Under the pieces are notes generated by a model that was not told the origin of the DNA, did not search any database, and worked only from the letters and a program-made list of their open reading frames with translations. The translations under genes and the position numbers were made by a program. A stretch of 64,000 bases of DNA, from positions 8,370,001-8,434,000 of the forward strand of contig CAVNZM010000003.1 of NCBI GenBank assembly GCA_963693365.1, read 5' to 3'. This DNA comes from Amoebidium appalachense. Its lineage: Eukaryota > Ichthyosporea. Below, in pieces: positions 1-13,122 of this stretch; positions within the stretch are counted from its first letter, which is position 1; each line of letters opens with the position of its first letter.

Positions 1-342
1 CAGAGGACATGCATTCTGCACACTGCTAGAGCTTATGTTACATCAGCACCGATTGAGTTGTGGTTGGTCACCCAAATATACTGGAAGTTGTGTGCTATTA
101 CGTGGGCCGCAGTGAAAAGTATGCAAAGTGGATTGTGGAATACTAGTAAAGCAAAACACGTTCGAGGGTTATAATTGGTGTAATTAATAGTTACATTTTA
201 CTGGCACGGATTTGACGTATGTATGTCACAATATCTTTCAATATCAGCAGACGCTATGACCCAGTTGCTCAGATAAACAGTCTTTTTTGCAATTCAGGTG
301 TCATTATTAGTAGGAACTTCTCAGACTCTGGAGTAACATAAA

Positions 343-344
343 AG

Positions 345-384
<40 letters not shown>

Positions 385-580
385 CCCCCCCCCCCCCCCC
401 CTCTTTCCCCCCCCTCCCCTCCAAAAAAAAAAAAAAAGGTTTGACTTATTTTGATCGTGAAGTTCAACCACAGAATTTTTCCATGAGAGAGAAAGGTAGG
501 GGGGGGGGGGGGGGGGGGGGAGGGGGGAGAGAAAAGGGGGGGGTGGAGGGGGGAGAGAGAGAGAAGAGAGAGAGGGAGAT

Positions 581-624
<44 letters not shown>

Positions 625-686
625 CGAGAGAGGGAGAGAGAGGGAGAGGGAGAGGGGGGGGGGGGGGGGGAGGGAGAGAGAGAGAA

Positions 687-738
<52 letters not shown>

Positions 739-977
739 GGGGGGAGTATTTGTACATGCATGCACACGCATGCATGCATGACCGTGCATTACTGAAGCAA
801 GTCTGGCCAGGTGTGTGTTTGTGTGTGTTTGTGCAGGTCGTGTGTTTGTTTGTCATGGTGTGTTTAGCACCGGGGGGAGGGGGGAAGGGGGAAGGGGGGG
901 GGGGGGGGGGGGGGGGGGGGGACAGGGGAAGGGTTGGGGAGGTAATGAGGGGGTGCCACGGTGGTGGTGGTGGTGGT

Positions 978-1009
<32 letters not shown>

Positions 1010-1018
1010 TGGGGATTT
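343..1018. repeat. Compound low-complexity block (Cn, Gn, GAn, GTn)
   Basis: A C-run of about 60 bases, broken once by T, is followed by G-runs, a (GT)n tract near 583-622, (GA)n near 675-728 and more G-runs up to 1008. All apparent reading frames across it are repeat translations. Confidence 0.9.
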
Positions 1019-1362
1019 CGTTTAAAGTTGTTCTTCTTTTAGACTTCTATGGATGTGCCCCCAGGTAACTACACGAAGCTTAAAAAACAAAAAACATGGC
1101 CTGGTGTGGTCGAAATATCCAATGCAGCCTTGGTGTATCGATAACCATCCTGCTTAGAGGTATAGGTAGAGCCGAAAGGAAGATGATGGCCCTTGAGGTG
1201 AAACAGGAGAGAATAAAATAAAAAACTTTTATTGTTCAAATTTGTCCTATATATCTTGGATATTTCAATGTGGCTTCCGGCTTGCTTTATAAAAACAGTC
1301 ATGAAATTCGAAGGAGCATCAGAAGAACTGTTGGGGAAAGAGGGGGAGGGAGGGGCCGGGGA

Positions 1363-1393
<31 letters not shown>

Positions 1394-1636
1394 AGGGGGG
1401 GGGAGGATGAGAGATGGTTAGGGCAGGGTAGGCTGGGGTAACTTATTACATTTGCCAACACGTCACGGTAATGAAGCCTAACACTGTTTGAATGCTATCA
1501 GGGATTCATCTCGGAGCACAGAATAATGATAACGGCGAAACCAGAAAGGTTTCCGGGGCGGAAAGGGGGGGAGTGGGGGGGGGTAGCCACACAACTTCGC
1601 TGAAGCATATCCAAGCAACATGACAAACTGAGTTAA

Positions 1637-1675
<39 letters not shown>

Positions 1676-1789
1676 GTTGTACAGGAGAAAGGGGCAGGCT
1701 GGAGGTTTCGTTGTGTGAATATGAAGGGGATAAAAGCCTTGCCCGGGGTCGTGAAGGTGGGGGAAGGTGGGGGGAGGGGGAGGGGCCGG

Positions 1790-1827
<38 letters not shown>

Positions 1828-2620
1828 GAGAGAAACTGCAATCAGTCATTTAAGGTGTCGGATGTAAAGGGCGGAGGGGGGGGGGGGGGGGGGGGGGAGG
1901 GAGGTTCTAATTTTCTGCCGTTTATCACTCAGTTGCCTTCGGATAATTTCAGGGTTTGTGTGTCCCCGAGAAGAGCAGAAAGACGGAAGAAAAGGAGAGG
2001 GGGGAGGGGGGGAGAGGGAGAGGATAATTATGGGGGGGTGTGACTCGGCAATAGTGTTTTACTTCAGCAAAGATTATTGGGCAACCGGTGCATGCACTTG
2101 CACCTCTCACCCAGACGGTCAGATTCGTGGGTGCAGCATGACACAAGGATATTCCGGCGTGCCACCAAAGTGGCATGAAGTTGTATGAATGGTCGCCCAC
2201 CAAACAGAACGTTTTCATAGCACCATCCCTATACAAAGTGGTTGTGGTTGTGATTGTGGGTCTGATTCAGTTTCTGCCATGTCTGAATGTGCAATGCCAT
2301 ACGGTATTTGAGCTGTTAAATTATAATCGATCTGTTCATAGCTCTGAGGTCTCTGTGATAAGTACACTTCCGGTGTCTCTAAAACCATAGCATTCATACG
2401 CATGGGGCCTTAGGCTACATGCTCCATGCAAAAACTGTCAGTATGCACCTGCTATAAAGTCTTTTTTTCTTTTTTGCCTCCAAAGTATGCCGTGCATGCT
2501 TACACCTCTATCAGTTGAATAAATCCAGTCAAAAGAAAAGATGCAAACAATACCGGTTAACGTCTCAATAATAAGTCATTTGAATGTGTAGGGTATATTA
2601 GGTCCACAGCACTGAGTCTC

Positions 2621-2669
<49 letters not shown>

Positions 2670-3080
2670 ACACTTACCCACTTACGTATACCCACACTCC
2701 CCTGCTTTCTGGTTGCACAACATACCCGAGTTGACCACATTTGGCATGGACAGGTGGTGAGTGGTGAAGGGAATACAATTTGTATGTGTGCGCCTCACCG
2801 TGTATGCAGGGGGGGGGGGGGGGGGGGGGGGGGGGTCACGGGGAGGGGGGGGGGGGGGGGAGTGGGCGAGTGGGGGCTGGGGGAGGGGAGGGGGGGGGGG
2901 GGGGGATAAAAGAGACAGGGGAAAGGTAGTGGAGGGGGGAGGGAAGGGAATGAGTCAAGAGTTGAAATACAAGACTTAGTTCCGCAACTCTTGTGGCCTT
3001 GGGGTTTTCTCTTTTAAAATTAAATTTTAAAACAACCATTATGACTGCGAGCACCACACTGGGTCTCTGGTGGTGTCCCC

Positions 3081-3189
<109 letters not shown>

Positions 3190-3285
3190 GGGAGGGGAGC
3201 GCTCCCCCTTCTGCTGGTTTAAGGATGCTGCACACGTGACAATTTGAGAAGATAGGCTAAATCAGAATGGATCCCCCCCTCCCCC

Positions 3286-3316
<31 letters not shown>

Positions 3317-4827
3317 CCACCCTCTCAAGGTCACAGTGCTAAATTAAATGCGTTCAACAAAACACAAAACTTGCCATGACCTGTATGCTTTTACAGGCTA
3401 AGTAACTAGCTCTCTGGCAACACAGATGGTAAATTAAGTGCATTGTAATTTGAAAGCACTGAAAAGGTACCCCCTCCTTCTCCCCCCCCCCCCCCCCCCC
3501 CCCAGTACACACACGCACCATCTCAGCGCACTCATGACGATGTAAAGAATTCCCACTATCACCGATTCGGTAGTGAGTAAGAGGAACCTGTATCTCTAGA
3601 AATATTTTTAAAGGATATGGGGAGACGGGATTTGGGAAGACCTTAGACAGGCCATGTCTCAAAACATTGGTGGGGCACATAGGTGTGTATGCACGCACCA
3701 CAACTACAGAATGCCATTGGACGAATTGGTGAAATTTTGAATGATAATGTGCATATGTGTACGGTGTGTGTGTGCGCGCGTGTGCGTGGTTTTGTGCGTG
3801 CGTGTACATGTGTGCATCTTTTGCGCGTACATTTGTTGTCTCCCAGACAAAACATCATCGTATATCTACTCAAATACCCATCCCCCAAAGGGTACTTGCA
3901 TGTCTTCTATCAAATATAAATGCTGTTCTTCAGCAACTTGTCCTGGACGACCTTTCCTGTTATCACACGTGAAACCCGACAAAATGCTGGAGTGTATGCC
4001 AGCAGCAGGTTGGTATGGGTCGGTCGCCCAAGTCTATCCGGACCGAGCTAAGAGAAAACATATGACAATAGCAAACAAAGGCCTTCCTACCTTTCATGGA
4101 AGCAGCTGCTGTTTTTCTTTTCGGAGCCATTGTTTGTTTGCAACGCAAGAGACAACACAACATGTACAAGGGAGGGCCTTTTCTTGGGTGAGTATAATTA
4201 TCGTTGTCACCAACAACAAACACAAAAACATACATGTACACGGTACCCACCCAGCTTGTTTGCTTGCATTGTACTCGGCGAACTGGCGCTAACAGACAAG
4301 ACGACACTCAGAAGTGAAACACATGAGGATGGGCGTAGAAACTAAGTGGATACTAAAAACCCAAAACGGATACTTGTCCGAATAAACAGTGAATAATAAG
4401 TAACCAAGTCAAAAGGAGGGCGGACACAGAACCACCTTTGTTCAAAAACCAACGTAAATAAAAACGAAAGTGTAGGCGAAAGGTCAACAAAAAGGGATGA
4501 CGGTTGAATAAAATGTTGACCAAAAGGGAATAGAAGTTATTAAACGCTTAATCGCATTCAGCGTGTATTCGTTTTGATTGGTTTAGAGAGGTTGTGTGTT
4601 TTAATTGGATGTTGAGAGCTTATTTGATTGGCTTAAACCATTGGAATTTGGGCGACTTTTGGGTGCCCACATCGCGCGACACATTGGAGCGGTACTGCTC
4701 GAGTACATCATGCCTAATTTTTGCTACTACGAACGGTGGTGATTCAAGAACGGAATACAGTACAGTACCATTGCCGCAATGTTTATGAGTCGAACCAAGC
4801 AAGTGGTAACTACAAGCAAATAGAAGA

Positions 4828-5183
4828 GGGGTGGAAGGCGGGGAAAGAGACAAGAGAGCTCAAGAGAGCCTGAGACTGAGAGGGGAGAAGAAAGGCTCAG
4901 AATTTGTAGGAACTGCTAGAGACGGAGAGGGGAGGGGGGGGGGGAGAGAGAGGGAGGGAGCTCGAGAAAGAGAGAGAGGAGGGAGGAGGGACCCAGGGTT
5001 GGCCCATGGAGGGAGAGAGGGAGGGAGAGGGAGAGGGAGAGGGAGTGAGCGAGAGAGAGAGGGAGAGAGCATTAAAGAGGGAGGAAGGGAGAGGCCGGTG
5101 GGGATGGAGGGGAGATCTAGAGAGAGAGGGGGGGAGGGGGGGGAGGGGTAGATCTAGAGATAGAGATAGAGAGCGAGAGAGCT

Positions 5184-5236
<53 letters not shown>

Positions 5237-5280
5237 GAGAGAGAGAGAGAGAACATGGGAGGGAGGGAGGGAGGGAGAAG
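4828..5280. repeat. Purine-only tract, about 450 bases
   Basis: The plus strand is almost entirely A and G, built from (GA)n, GGGA and GAGGG variants, with (GA)n blocks near 5185-5250. The mirror-symmetric purine composition could allow triplex (H-DNA) formation. No gene is supported within it. Confidence 0.85.
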
Positions 5281-6567
5281 GTGCTCAAGGGTAAAGTGGT
5301 GGAGGGGCGCCGGGGGGAGGGGTTGCAATTCTGGTTGCTTTTAGCCGGCCCTGCATGATGTGCTGACCGCGTGAAGACGTGGCCGTTTGATATCAGAGTA
5401 GGTGGCCTTGGTTCGGCCCACGCCGTACCCCAGCAGAGTCTACATAGATAGTGTCTATTAGACTTGACGAGACTTTGAGGCGAGGTCGACGAAGTGAGCG
5501 CTCATATATGAGCGAAGTGATGCCCGTCTTCATAAGTATTATTTCAACCATTAATGACGTCATGAATCACGCTCGACAGACTCAAAATCGGCCCGCCTTT
5601 TTTTTGGAATAATATTTGTATGTGTAGCCTTCATTTCCGCCTTTAACGTCCGTCAACTACCTCCTAAATAAGAAGCGTTGTGGTTTCATTAGGGCTTGAA
5701 CTTTTGGGGCTCACTAATCACGGTTTATAGTTGCTTATACCAAGTGTGCACGCGTTGGCTGTTGCATTAACCGACTCAATTTGTGGGTCAGTTCGAAGCT
5801 GGGCTTGTCAAAAGTAAACATCTGCTTTGAAGCAACTATAGCTGTACTTTTCGCTTACAATCTATGCTGTTTTTCCGGTGGCCTGGCCGGATCAATGTTG
5901 TGCGAGCACTCGAGTTCAAGATCTTCGTATAAGACCATCCTTTTAACTTCCTCGCTCTCTTTTCTTTGTGCATGTACGTAAATTCTCTGCTTGTAACCCA
6001 TCTCACAACACAACATGACCTCGCGTAATCAACACCGATTCATCGAGCCGGCTGACAGCAGCAAAGGTTTGAGCCCCCCCCCCCCCCCCCCCCCCCCCCC
6101 TTTCCCCTCCCACCCCACTTCGGCAGCTTAGAGGTGCCTAAAAACCCTCAAAATATAAAAACGTCTATGCCGATTCTGACATTTACAGGTTGCTGTTGAT
6201 GGTTGCCACGTGTGTGATTATGAATCCCTCTTTCATACCACCATTGAGGTTGGTGGGTGTTGTTCGCTCTGCCAACCGTTACCCAAATTTTCTCTTTCTT
6301 ACAGTCATTATTTGGCTTGTGCAAGCGATCCCCCCCCCCCCCCCCCCCCCCCCTGCTTTTTATGCATATTACTCTTGATGGGTTGTTTGCTCTCTGCATT
6401 GTGTTGTCCGTATGGAATGTGTACTTCGAGCTCTATGGCGCAATCAACCCACCCTCCCCCCCCCCCCCCCCTTCACTCCCACCCCATCACTACCACCGCC
6501 ACCACCACGTATGTCGGCTCCCTCCTCCCCCTCCGCCTCCCCGTATCTCTTCCTATCAGGTTGCCCT

Positions 6568-6713
6568 GCACACAGTTGCACAGCCCGCACCATGTTGCGA
6601 TCCTTTTACTCTCCTCTCTGTCCTCTTCGTTGCCTTTGCCCAGCACACAGTTGCACAGCCCGCACCATGTTGCGATCCTTTTACTCTCCTCTCTGTCCTC
6701 TTCGTTGCCTTTG
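6568..6713. repeat. 75-bp tandem duplication
   Basis: Two copies of a 75-base unit lie head to tail, the first from about 6568 and the second from about 6643. Both begin with a CACAGTTGCACAGCCCGC motif and end in CGTTGCCTTTG. The copies look identical, so the duplication is recent or homogenised. Confidence 0.85.
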
Positions 6714-7104
6714 GTTTTACGGTTGTGTTTTATGGTTGTATCTTCCCCCTTAACCCTAGTCGCTGGTTTGTTTGGTTTAACCTGGATGCAGGTGCCGCCC
6801 CGGGATTTTGGGGTGGTGGTGATGGTGGGGGTGTTGTGTGTGTGTTTGGGGGGGAGAGGAGGGGGAAGGGGAAGGGGGAAGAAGGGGGGGGGAGGGGGGA
6901 GGGGGGGGGGGAGGTGGAGGGGGGGGGGGGGAGAGAGAGAGAGAAGGGAGGGAGGGAATTCCTTTTTGTCTGGAGATTTTAGTGCAGTGGTGATGACTAG
7001 TGGCTTTTAGGGGCAGGCATATGGACTTACGTGTGTTGGGCTCGTTAAGAGGTTGTCGACTTTTCCATGGGGAGGAGATATTAGTAGTAGTAGTAGTTGG
7101 GCAT

Positions 7105-7152
<48 letters not shown>

Positions 7153-7328
7153 ACCATATTTGAGAGGCAGGGGATTTGCAGAATACTTTCTTTGGTTCTT
7201 TCTTTCTCTGTCCTATTGACCTTTCCTTCTTTCTTTCTTTGTTTCCTTCTCTTCCTTCTTCCTTTGCCTCTTTTTTCTTTTCTTTATTTCTTTTTCTTTG
7301 GGGGGGGGGGCGAGGAGGAGGAGGAGGG

Positions 7329-7370
<42 letters not shown>

Positions 7371-7464
7371 GGGGCAGTAAAAGGAAGGCTCGTGGGCTTG
7401 TGTGGTGAGGTGTGAGCAAGCAGGCGGACGGGTGGTTTATCATGTGCGTTTTTGCGTGTGTGTG

Positions 7465-7527
<63 letters not shown>

Positions 7528-7623
7528 GAGTAGTGAATGGAATAAAAGGGACAGAAAATATGTGTGAGATGTGAAACCAAAACACGCCTTGAGGGATTTC
7601 GATTACTGATGGTTGTGGTGTGT

Positions 7624-7627
7624 GAGC

Positions 7628-7685
<58 letters not shown>

Positions 7686-7720
7686 ATGCATGCGTGCGTG
7701 AGTGCGTGAGTGCTTGAGCG
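7624..7720. repeat. (GTGC)n tetranucleotide tract
   Basis: About 17 consecutive GTGC units, then decayed GTGA/GTGC variants, lie beside a region rich in GT. This differs from the (GT)n class that dominates the window. Confidence 0.9.
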
Positions 7721-8196
7721 TGTGCTTGTGTGTGCGCACATGTGTGTATGTGTTTGTTTGTGTGTATGTGTATGCGACAATGCCGTGTGTTTCGAGGGGG
7801 AGGGGTGGAGGGGGGAGGGGGAGGGGGTTAGCAGAAAGTATCGGGGGGGGGGGGGGGGGTTGTTTGTGTTATGTACAGAAGGAAGATTCAAGTGCTGTAC
7901 TAAGCCAAATGTAAACAATTTGGCAGGTCTGGCCTAAGGGTCCTACATGGGGGAAGTTGCATCCATGGGAGGGAATGGCTTAAGGTGGGCTAGTATTGGG
8001 TGAAGTATTTGATTAGAGAAGAGATTTGCGGCAGTATTCTGAAGTTGAGTCTCGCATGAGGCCGCGGAGGCATAGGAAAGGTTTTTGATTCCATATACAG
8101 TTGCACATCCTTCTGTACATGTGTTAGGCTTTCTAATCCCCCCCCCCCCCCTCCCCCCCCCCTCCCCCCCCCCCCCCCCCCCCCTCCCCTCTCCAG

Positions 8197-10022
8197 CCTG
8201 CCTGCTGTCTCTTCTGCCCACAGAGCTACTCGGGTGCATTGTCAGCCGCCTGCCCCTTAAGGACCGATGCTCAGTTTCGGAAACGTGCCGCGCCCTCTGC
8301 ACCGTCGCACGCAGTGTCCATCCAGGTCCAGTTACGGTTAATGTTCTGGACGCACGTCAAAATGATGAGTATTTCGGTGGAGACTCCAGATGGATAAATG
8401 TGTTGACCAGGTTTCTCAATGCGTGGAAAACAGTGATCACGAGCGCGGTTGTGGATGACTCGGACACCGGCGGTCATGATTACGATGACCTGCAACGATA
8501 TGATCATGAATGTCAGGTTCAATAGGCCGCGGTCTGTGCATCAGTGCTCCCGTCTCTCCCAAACCTCACGGCAATCACTGTGTGTTTCGTTTTCGCCAAC
8601 ACGTTCACCGTGGAGCCTATTCGCCGCATGCTGTTACCGGTTGTCGCAAAAATAGGCCCCCAGTTGAGAGAAGTTAAGGTGCACACGGTGATTCGTGCAA
8701 TGCATTTGCAACAGGACGTGGCTCAAGAGGCTGCTCTGGTATTGTCTCTGTGGGATGGGTGCCCCAACCTTTGTAAGCTTTCGGTTGAAGGCCTAGCATG
8801 GCCTGAAACAATATCGACGCACATGGTGGGCCTACGCAGTGTCACAATCGGGAGTCCCGAGCAGGGCAATATGAAATTGGTTACACAGACGGTTTTGCGG
8901 GCCGCACCAATCATGCGTCAGTTGTGTTTGCACTACGTCGGCATTTACGGGGAGGGATTGGGGTTTATTGGCACGGCAACCAACCTGTGCAAATTTTCCC
9001 TTACCAACGTTAACGTGGCGGATTTGGATGCGTCAGGATTGGCGGCATGCCCCCACATTAAGAAATTAAGTGTCAGGGCGGCCCCATAGCATATTGTCCA
9101 AATTCACGGGTTATCAGCACTACGGGCCCTACGTGTTCTCGGCATGGAGGAAACTCGTCAGGTTACGACAACGGGGCCATGTTTCGATCTCACCGAGGTT
9201 CATGCATCCTTATTCGGTGAAGAATACGGGCCAGATCTAGACATCGGGTTTTTGGGCGCATCAGCAAACACGCTTCGCCGTTTGAGTCTCATGGGTGTGT
9301 GGTTCAACCAGCTATGCCAACTCGTACCTCCGGGCATTACAAAACTAACCTCCCTTAGTGTAAGTACGCCGAGGGATTGTATGGTGCACTATAATTTAGT
9401 GCTTGCCGAGTTTCCTGACCTGCAGGAGCTACAGGTCAGTGGGTCCACCACGGTGCTCGGTCCACTCCACCCCAACACTCGCCTGCGTAAGTTACACATG
9501 ACACGAGTACCCCATCTCGTCAACATTGGCGGGGTTGCACGGAGCCCCGTCGAGCAAGTTGTGCTGCGGCACGCCTGGGAGCTACGGTCTCTCGACCCAC
9601 TGTCAACGTGCACACGGCTGAGGAAATCACGCTGGTTGGGTGCATTTCCCTCTACAGTCTTGACCCCATGGCGGGGCTGCCCATCGAAGACATCAAAATA
9701 TCTGGGGGAGGTGCTTACGACACTGGAGCCACTCTCCACGTGCCGGCACCTACGTCGCATTGCCATGTCCGACGGTCCGAGTATCACCACGCTGGCGCCT
9801 TTGCGCGGTCTCCTGCTTGAACACGTAGAATTCTCGAAGCTTCGAGACCTCACAAATATTGACTCACTGGCGCAGTGCACAAACCTAAGCAGTCTGGCGA
9901 TTTGGGATGTGCCGGGTGTGAGCAATCTGCTGTGTCTGGCGGGCCATCCATCCCTTTGCCGGTTGGGGGTGAAGGTGCAGTGCCCATGGGACCTCGCACA
10001 CCTGCAGCCTTCGGTGAAAGTG
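8197..10022 (+). pseudogene. F-box and leucine-rich-repeat protein, disrupted
   Basis: One frame runs about 1.8 kb and encodes an F-box (LLPTELLGCIVSRLPLKDRC) followed by many leucine-rich repeats of the L-x-P-L-x-x-C-x-x-L type. F-box/LRR proteins recruit substrates to SCF ubiquitin ligases. The frame has two in-frame TAG codons, at 8523-8525 and 9087-9089. Between about 9625 and 9705 the LRR pattern moves to another frame (ITLVGCISLYSLDPMAG) and then returns, consistent with one lost A and one extra G in short runs. A polypyrimidine-AG acceptor lies near 8196 and a good donor (GTGAGT) follows base 10022, so upstream and downstream exons may exist. TAG ends two other genes here, so code reassignment is not favoured. 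It is either a pseudogene or a gene damaged by sequence errors. Confidence 0.7.
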
Positions 10023-10399
10023 GTGAGTTCAGTTCTCTACCCCCCTCCCCCCTAGCTCCCCTCCTCCCCCCTCCCCCCCCCCCCCCCCCCCCCCCCTTCC
10101 TTCCTTCCCATCTCCACCCCGGCACACCACACACACACACACACACACACCACACACACACACTGCTACACAAGGGCTTGACTGTGAAGGCTTTTTCTCC
10201 TCATCTCTGCGGAGGCCCCCTCTCTCCTGCCTCCCTGCCCCCCTCCCCCCCCCCCCCCTCTCACCCCCCTCCCTCTCTCTCTCTCTCTCCCCCCTCCCCC
10301 CCCCCCCCCCCCCCCCCCCTCGGGGCTTGCCGGCCCTCCCAAGTCTTCTTGTTCTTCTTCCCACACATTAGGTCAATTTGTTGCAGGGCCGGGCTCATC

Positions 10400-10434
<35 letters not shown>

Positions 10435-10510
10435 TTCCCCTCCCTCCTCTCCCCTCCCTCCCTCCCCCAGCATATGCATCCCCTCCACACACACCGTTCC
10501 TCCTCCCCCC

Positions 10511-10541
<31 letters not shown>

Positions 10542-10571
10542 TTCGGGGAGTTATTAGCCACCGTACAATGC

Positions 10572-10990
10572 ATCCCTCTTCTCCTCCCTGCCTCCCTCCC
10601 AGAGCATACACACACCTCCCTGCCTCCCTCCCAGAGCATACACACACCTCCCTCCCTCCCTCCCAGAGCATATACACACCCTCCCTCCCTCCCTCCCAGA
10701 GCATACACACACCTCCCTCCCTCGCTCTCAGAGCATACACACACCTCCCTCCCTCCCTCCCAGAGCATACACACACCTCCCTCCCTCCCTCCCAGAGCAT
10801 ACACACACCTCCCTCCCAGAGCATACACACACACACCTCCCTCCCTCCCTCCCAGAGCATACTCACACCTCCCTCCCTCCCTCCCAGAGCATACACACAC
10901 CTCCCTCCCAGAGCATACACACACCTCCCTCCCACCCTCCCAGAGCATACACACACCTCCCTCCCTCCCTCCCAGAGCATACACACACCA
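10572..10990. repeat. CTCC / CATACACACAC minisatellite
   Basis: About 13 copies of a unit of roughly 20-32 bases: CAGAGCATACACACAC followed by a variable number of CTCC blocks. Unit length varies through the CTCC number. It lies about 0.5 kb downstream of the F-box/LRR exon, in its intron if that gene continues. Confidence 0.9.
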
Positions 10991-11026
10991 TGACGGCATG
11001 TTTGAGCCCGCCTGCTTCCTGCACAG

Positions 11027-11128
11027 CTGCTCGGACTTGAGGGCTGTCATGGTGTGTGTCTGTGTGTGTGTGCATGTGTGCAAAATATCGTTGTGACCCC
11101 TTGTTCCCCCCTCGGAGTCTCCCCTTCC

Positions 11129-11162
<34 letters not shown>

Positions 11163-11723
11163 GGGGCCGCTTATCACACCACCATGAGGTGACACTGAGG
11201 TGCTAATACGCATTGTAACTGCGCAGGTTCGAAGAAATCTTTCTTTCATCACGTAAATGTGATGGCCCTTCAAGTGTGCTCGCAGGCTCAGCCTGTCTCT
11301 GTGTCACTACAACATGGCGAAGGTGACATTAGTCGTGCAGACCTGGAATATGTTTCTTGCTTGCAATTGATTACGAAGTTTTCTTTTGGTCTCCAGGTAC
11401 TTTCCAGACACCGGATATTTCTTCTTTATGTTTGTCCAGCTCAACCAATGTGTGAGTTTTGGCGGTCCCGGTATGTTTTTGTGCTGGTCTATACAGGACT
11501 CAATTATCATACGGTGCTTATAACGCTTGGTCGAATAGTTAGCGGCACCCAAATTGAATTTCGAACTACGAATGACATGCATATGTTGGTGTTTGACAAC
11601 TGCTTAGGATTATTCGGGAAACTTTGCTTATTCTGGTACATTTGCTCCTGTGCAGATTGGAACGGAAATAGCAAATACAATGCATATATACGGTGTGAGA
11701 TTTGGACAGGTGCAACTTTCTGA
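11027..11723 (+). CDS. Possible last exons of the F-box/LRR gene
   Basis: Two weak candidates follow the F-box/LRR exon. The first is 25 bases at 11027-11051, between a TTCCTGCACAG acceptor and a GTGTGT donor. The second is 11227-11723, after a CTGCGCAG acceptor and ending in TGA. The phases (0, then 1) connect to the donor at 10023 and give an open frame of about 170 residues. That sequence has no LRR pattern and no domain I recognise. Composition is ordinary, not repeat-derived, but the assignment rests on splice phases alone. Confidence 0.25.
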
Positions 11724-12928
11724 TCGATGAGCTCAGAGCTGACAGCATATGCATATGAACAACGGTTGTTAACTCTAGATCTCCCTGTATGATGCATTAA
11801 ATGTAACGCTCACGTCGTTCGATTATATTCTCTTCATACTATCCGACATAAAAATGTACCTTTTCGGGCCGCGGACGGGTGGAAGTACTTGTGGGCCTTG
11901 GTGCTGGCCAGCACTATACATATGCACCTAACCGTGACAGCTGATCGAGCTCACATATATTCATACATGTGAATTGAACAGTATGTAAGCAACGTGCACA
12001 TGCATGTCCCCCAATGCCATTTGTGTTGATTTGGCGGCGAGCAACGTAACCAACGTTCTCTAGTTGGCCATGGCCATATTCCTCCTTTTTTTTATGTGTT
12101 TTATAATTATTGTATCTTTTCCTTTAGTATTTTATTTAAACCAATGGATGCATAGAACAACACTAGTACTCATGATCATGCAATGATCATCGAAAGTGAT
12201 TCCACTGCTGGACAATAGGTCACCGTAAACCAATTCGGGCGCCAAAGGCGCATATAGTTAGAGAACCCCCCCTTTTTTATTTTGATTCCCCTTTCCCGCC
12301 CACAGTCAACCTGAAATGGTGACCGGGTTCTTACTACCAGCCAAAGTATATCACATGTTGTTCACACATGCCCACAAGCACACAGTAAATGAGCAGTGCT
12401 CAACACTGCTACCCTTTTCTCCAAATTTTTCTTCTTCTAACACAGACCATACCCACATAATTAGTTCTAACATGTCACATGTCAGGGAAACTCAAAGAGA
12501 GTCACATGTCTAACAATTCACACCATAAACCTACACGCAAGTGAGTGTCAGTAAAGCAGTGACACAAGAATTGAAAGCTTATGACCATCTGCGAGTAACG
12601 CTACATGGGTTGCTGTGATAATCACGTTACTACCAATACACCTCTATATCTCAAGATAGAAAAAAAGAAAGAACAAAAAACAAAAAAATAAACACATGCA
12701 TAAAGATGTGCTAATACCATCTCACAGCCCTCTATCTTAGCTACACAAACGAGCTTGAGATCATGAACCCCATCGTGCACCTATTTGTATTTGAGCGAGC
12801 CACACGTTTTGACTGGCAAGGTAACACCAGTTGCAAGCATTCCTAATGATTACAACAAGGAGCACCAGACACCACAACATAACTCTGGAAAAAAAAAACT
12901 CCAACTGTTTAACTTGTGTGCATGTGTG

Positions 12929-12971
<43 letters not shown>

Positions 12972-13122
12972 ACCATGTTCTCGTGTGTGTACGCACTCAC
13001 ATGCATTTACCGCCGTGCATGTGTATGTATGTATGTGCATGTGTGGCTGTGTCTGGACACCATATGTGTCCACGCGTTTTATGATACCAACAGAAACCTC
13101 ACAATGAACACGCTTTAACCCT
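11724..13122. other. Intergenic, AT-richer unique DNA
   Basis: Ordinary, relatively AT-rich sequence with one (TG)n tract at about 12930-12969. No exon, RNA gene or domain was recognised. The tail of the minus-strand ZC3H14-like gene lies immediately to the right, so its 3' UTR should fall at about 12,700-13,122. Confidence 0.6.

Noticed and set aside
3963-4345. Exon-like open stretches on both strands around 4.0-4.3 kb, one ending at GTGAGT
   Set aside because: Several frames are open at once and none shows a domain or a partner exon.
7007-7918. Long minus-strand frame rich in Pro, Lys, His and Arg
   Set aside because: It is built from C-runs, an A-run and the GTGC tract; no domain or ordinary composition.
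8523-9089. Genome-wide reassignment of TAG to glutamine
   Set aside because: OSTF1 ends at TAG exactly at its conserved acidic tail, and the Lys-rich gene also ends at TAG; the frameshifts in the same F-box gene point to decay instead.
10029-11083. Frames repeating a Leu-Trp-Glu-Gly-type or Pro-Ser unit
   Set aside because: They follow the CTCC/CATACACACAC minisatellite and have no independent support.
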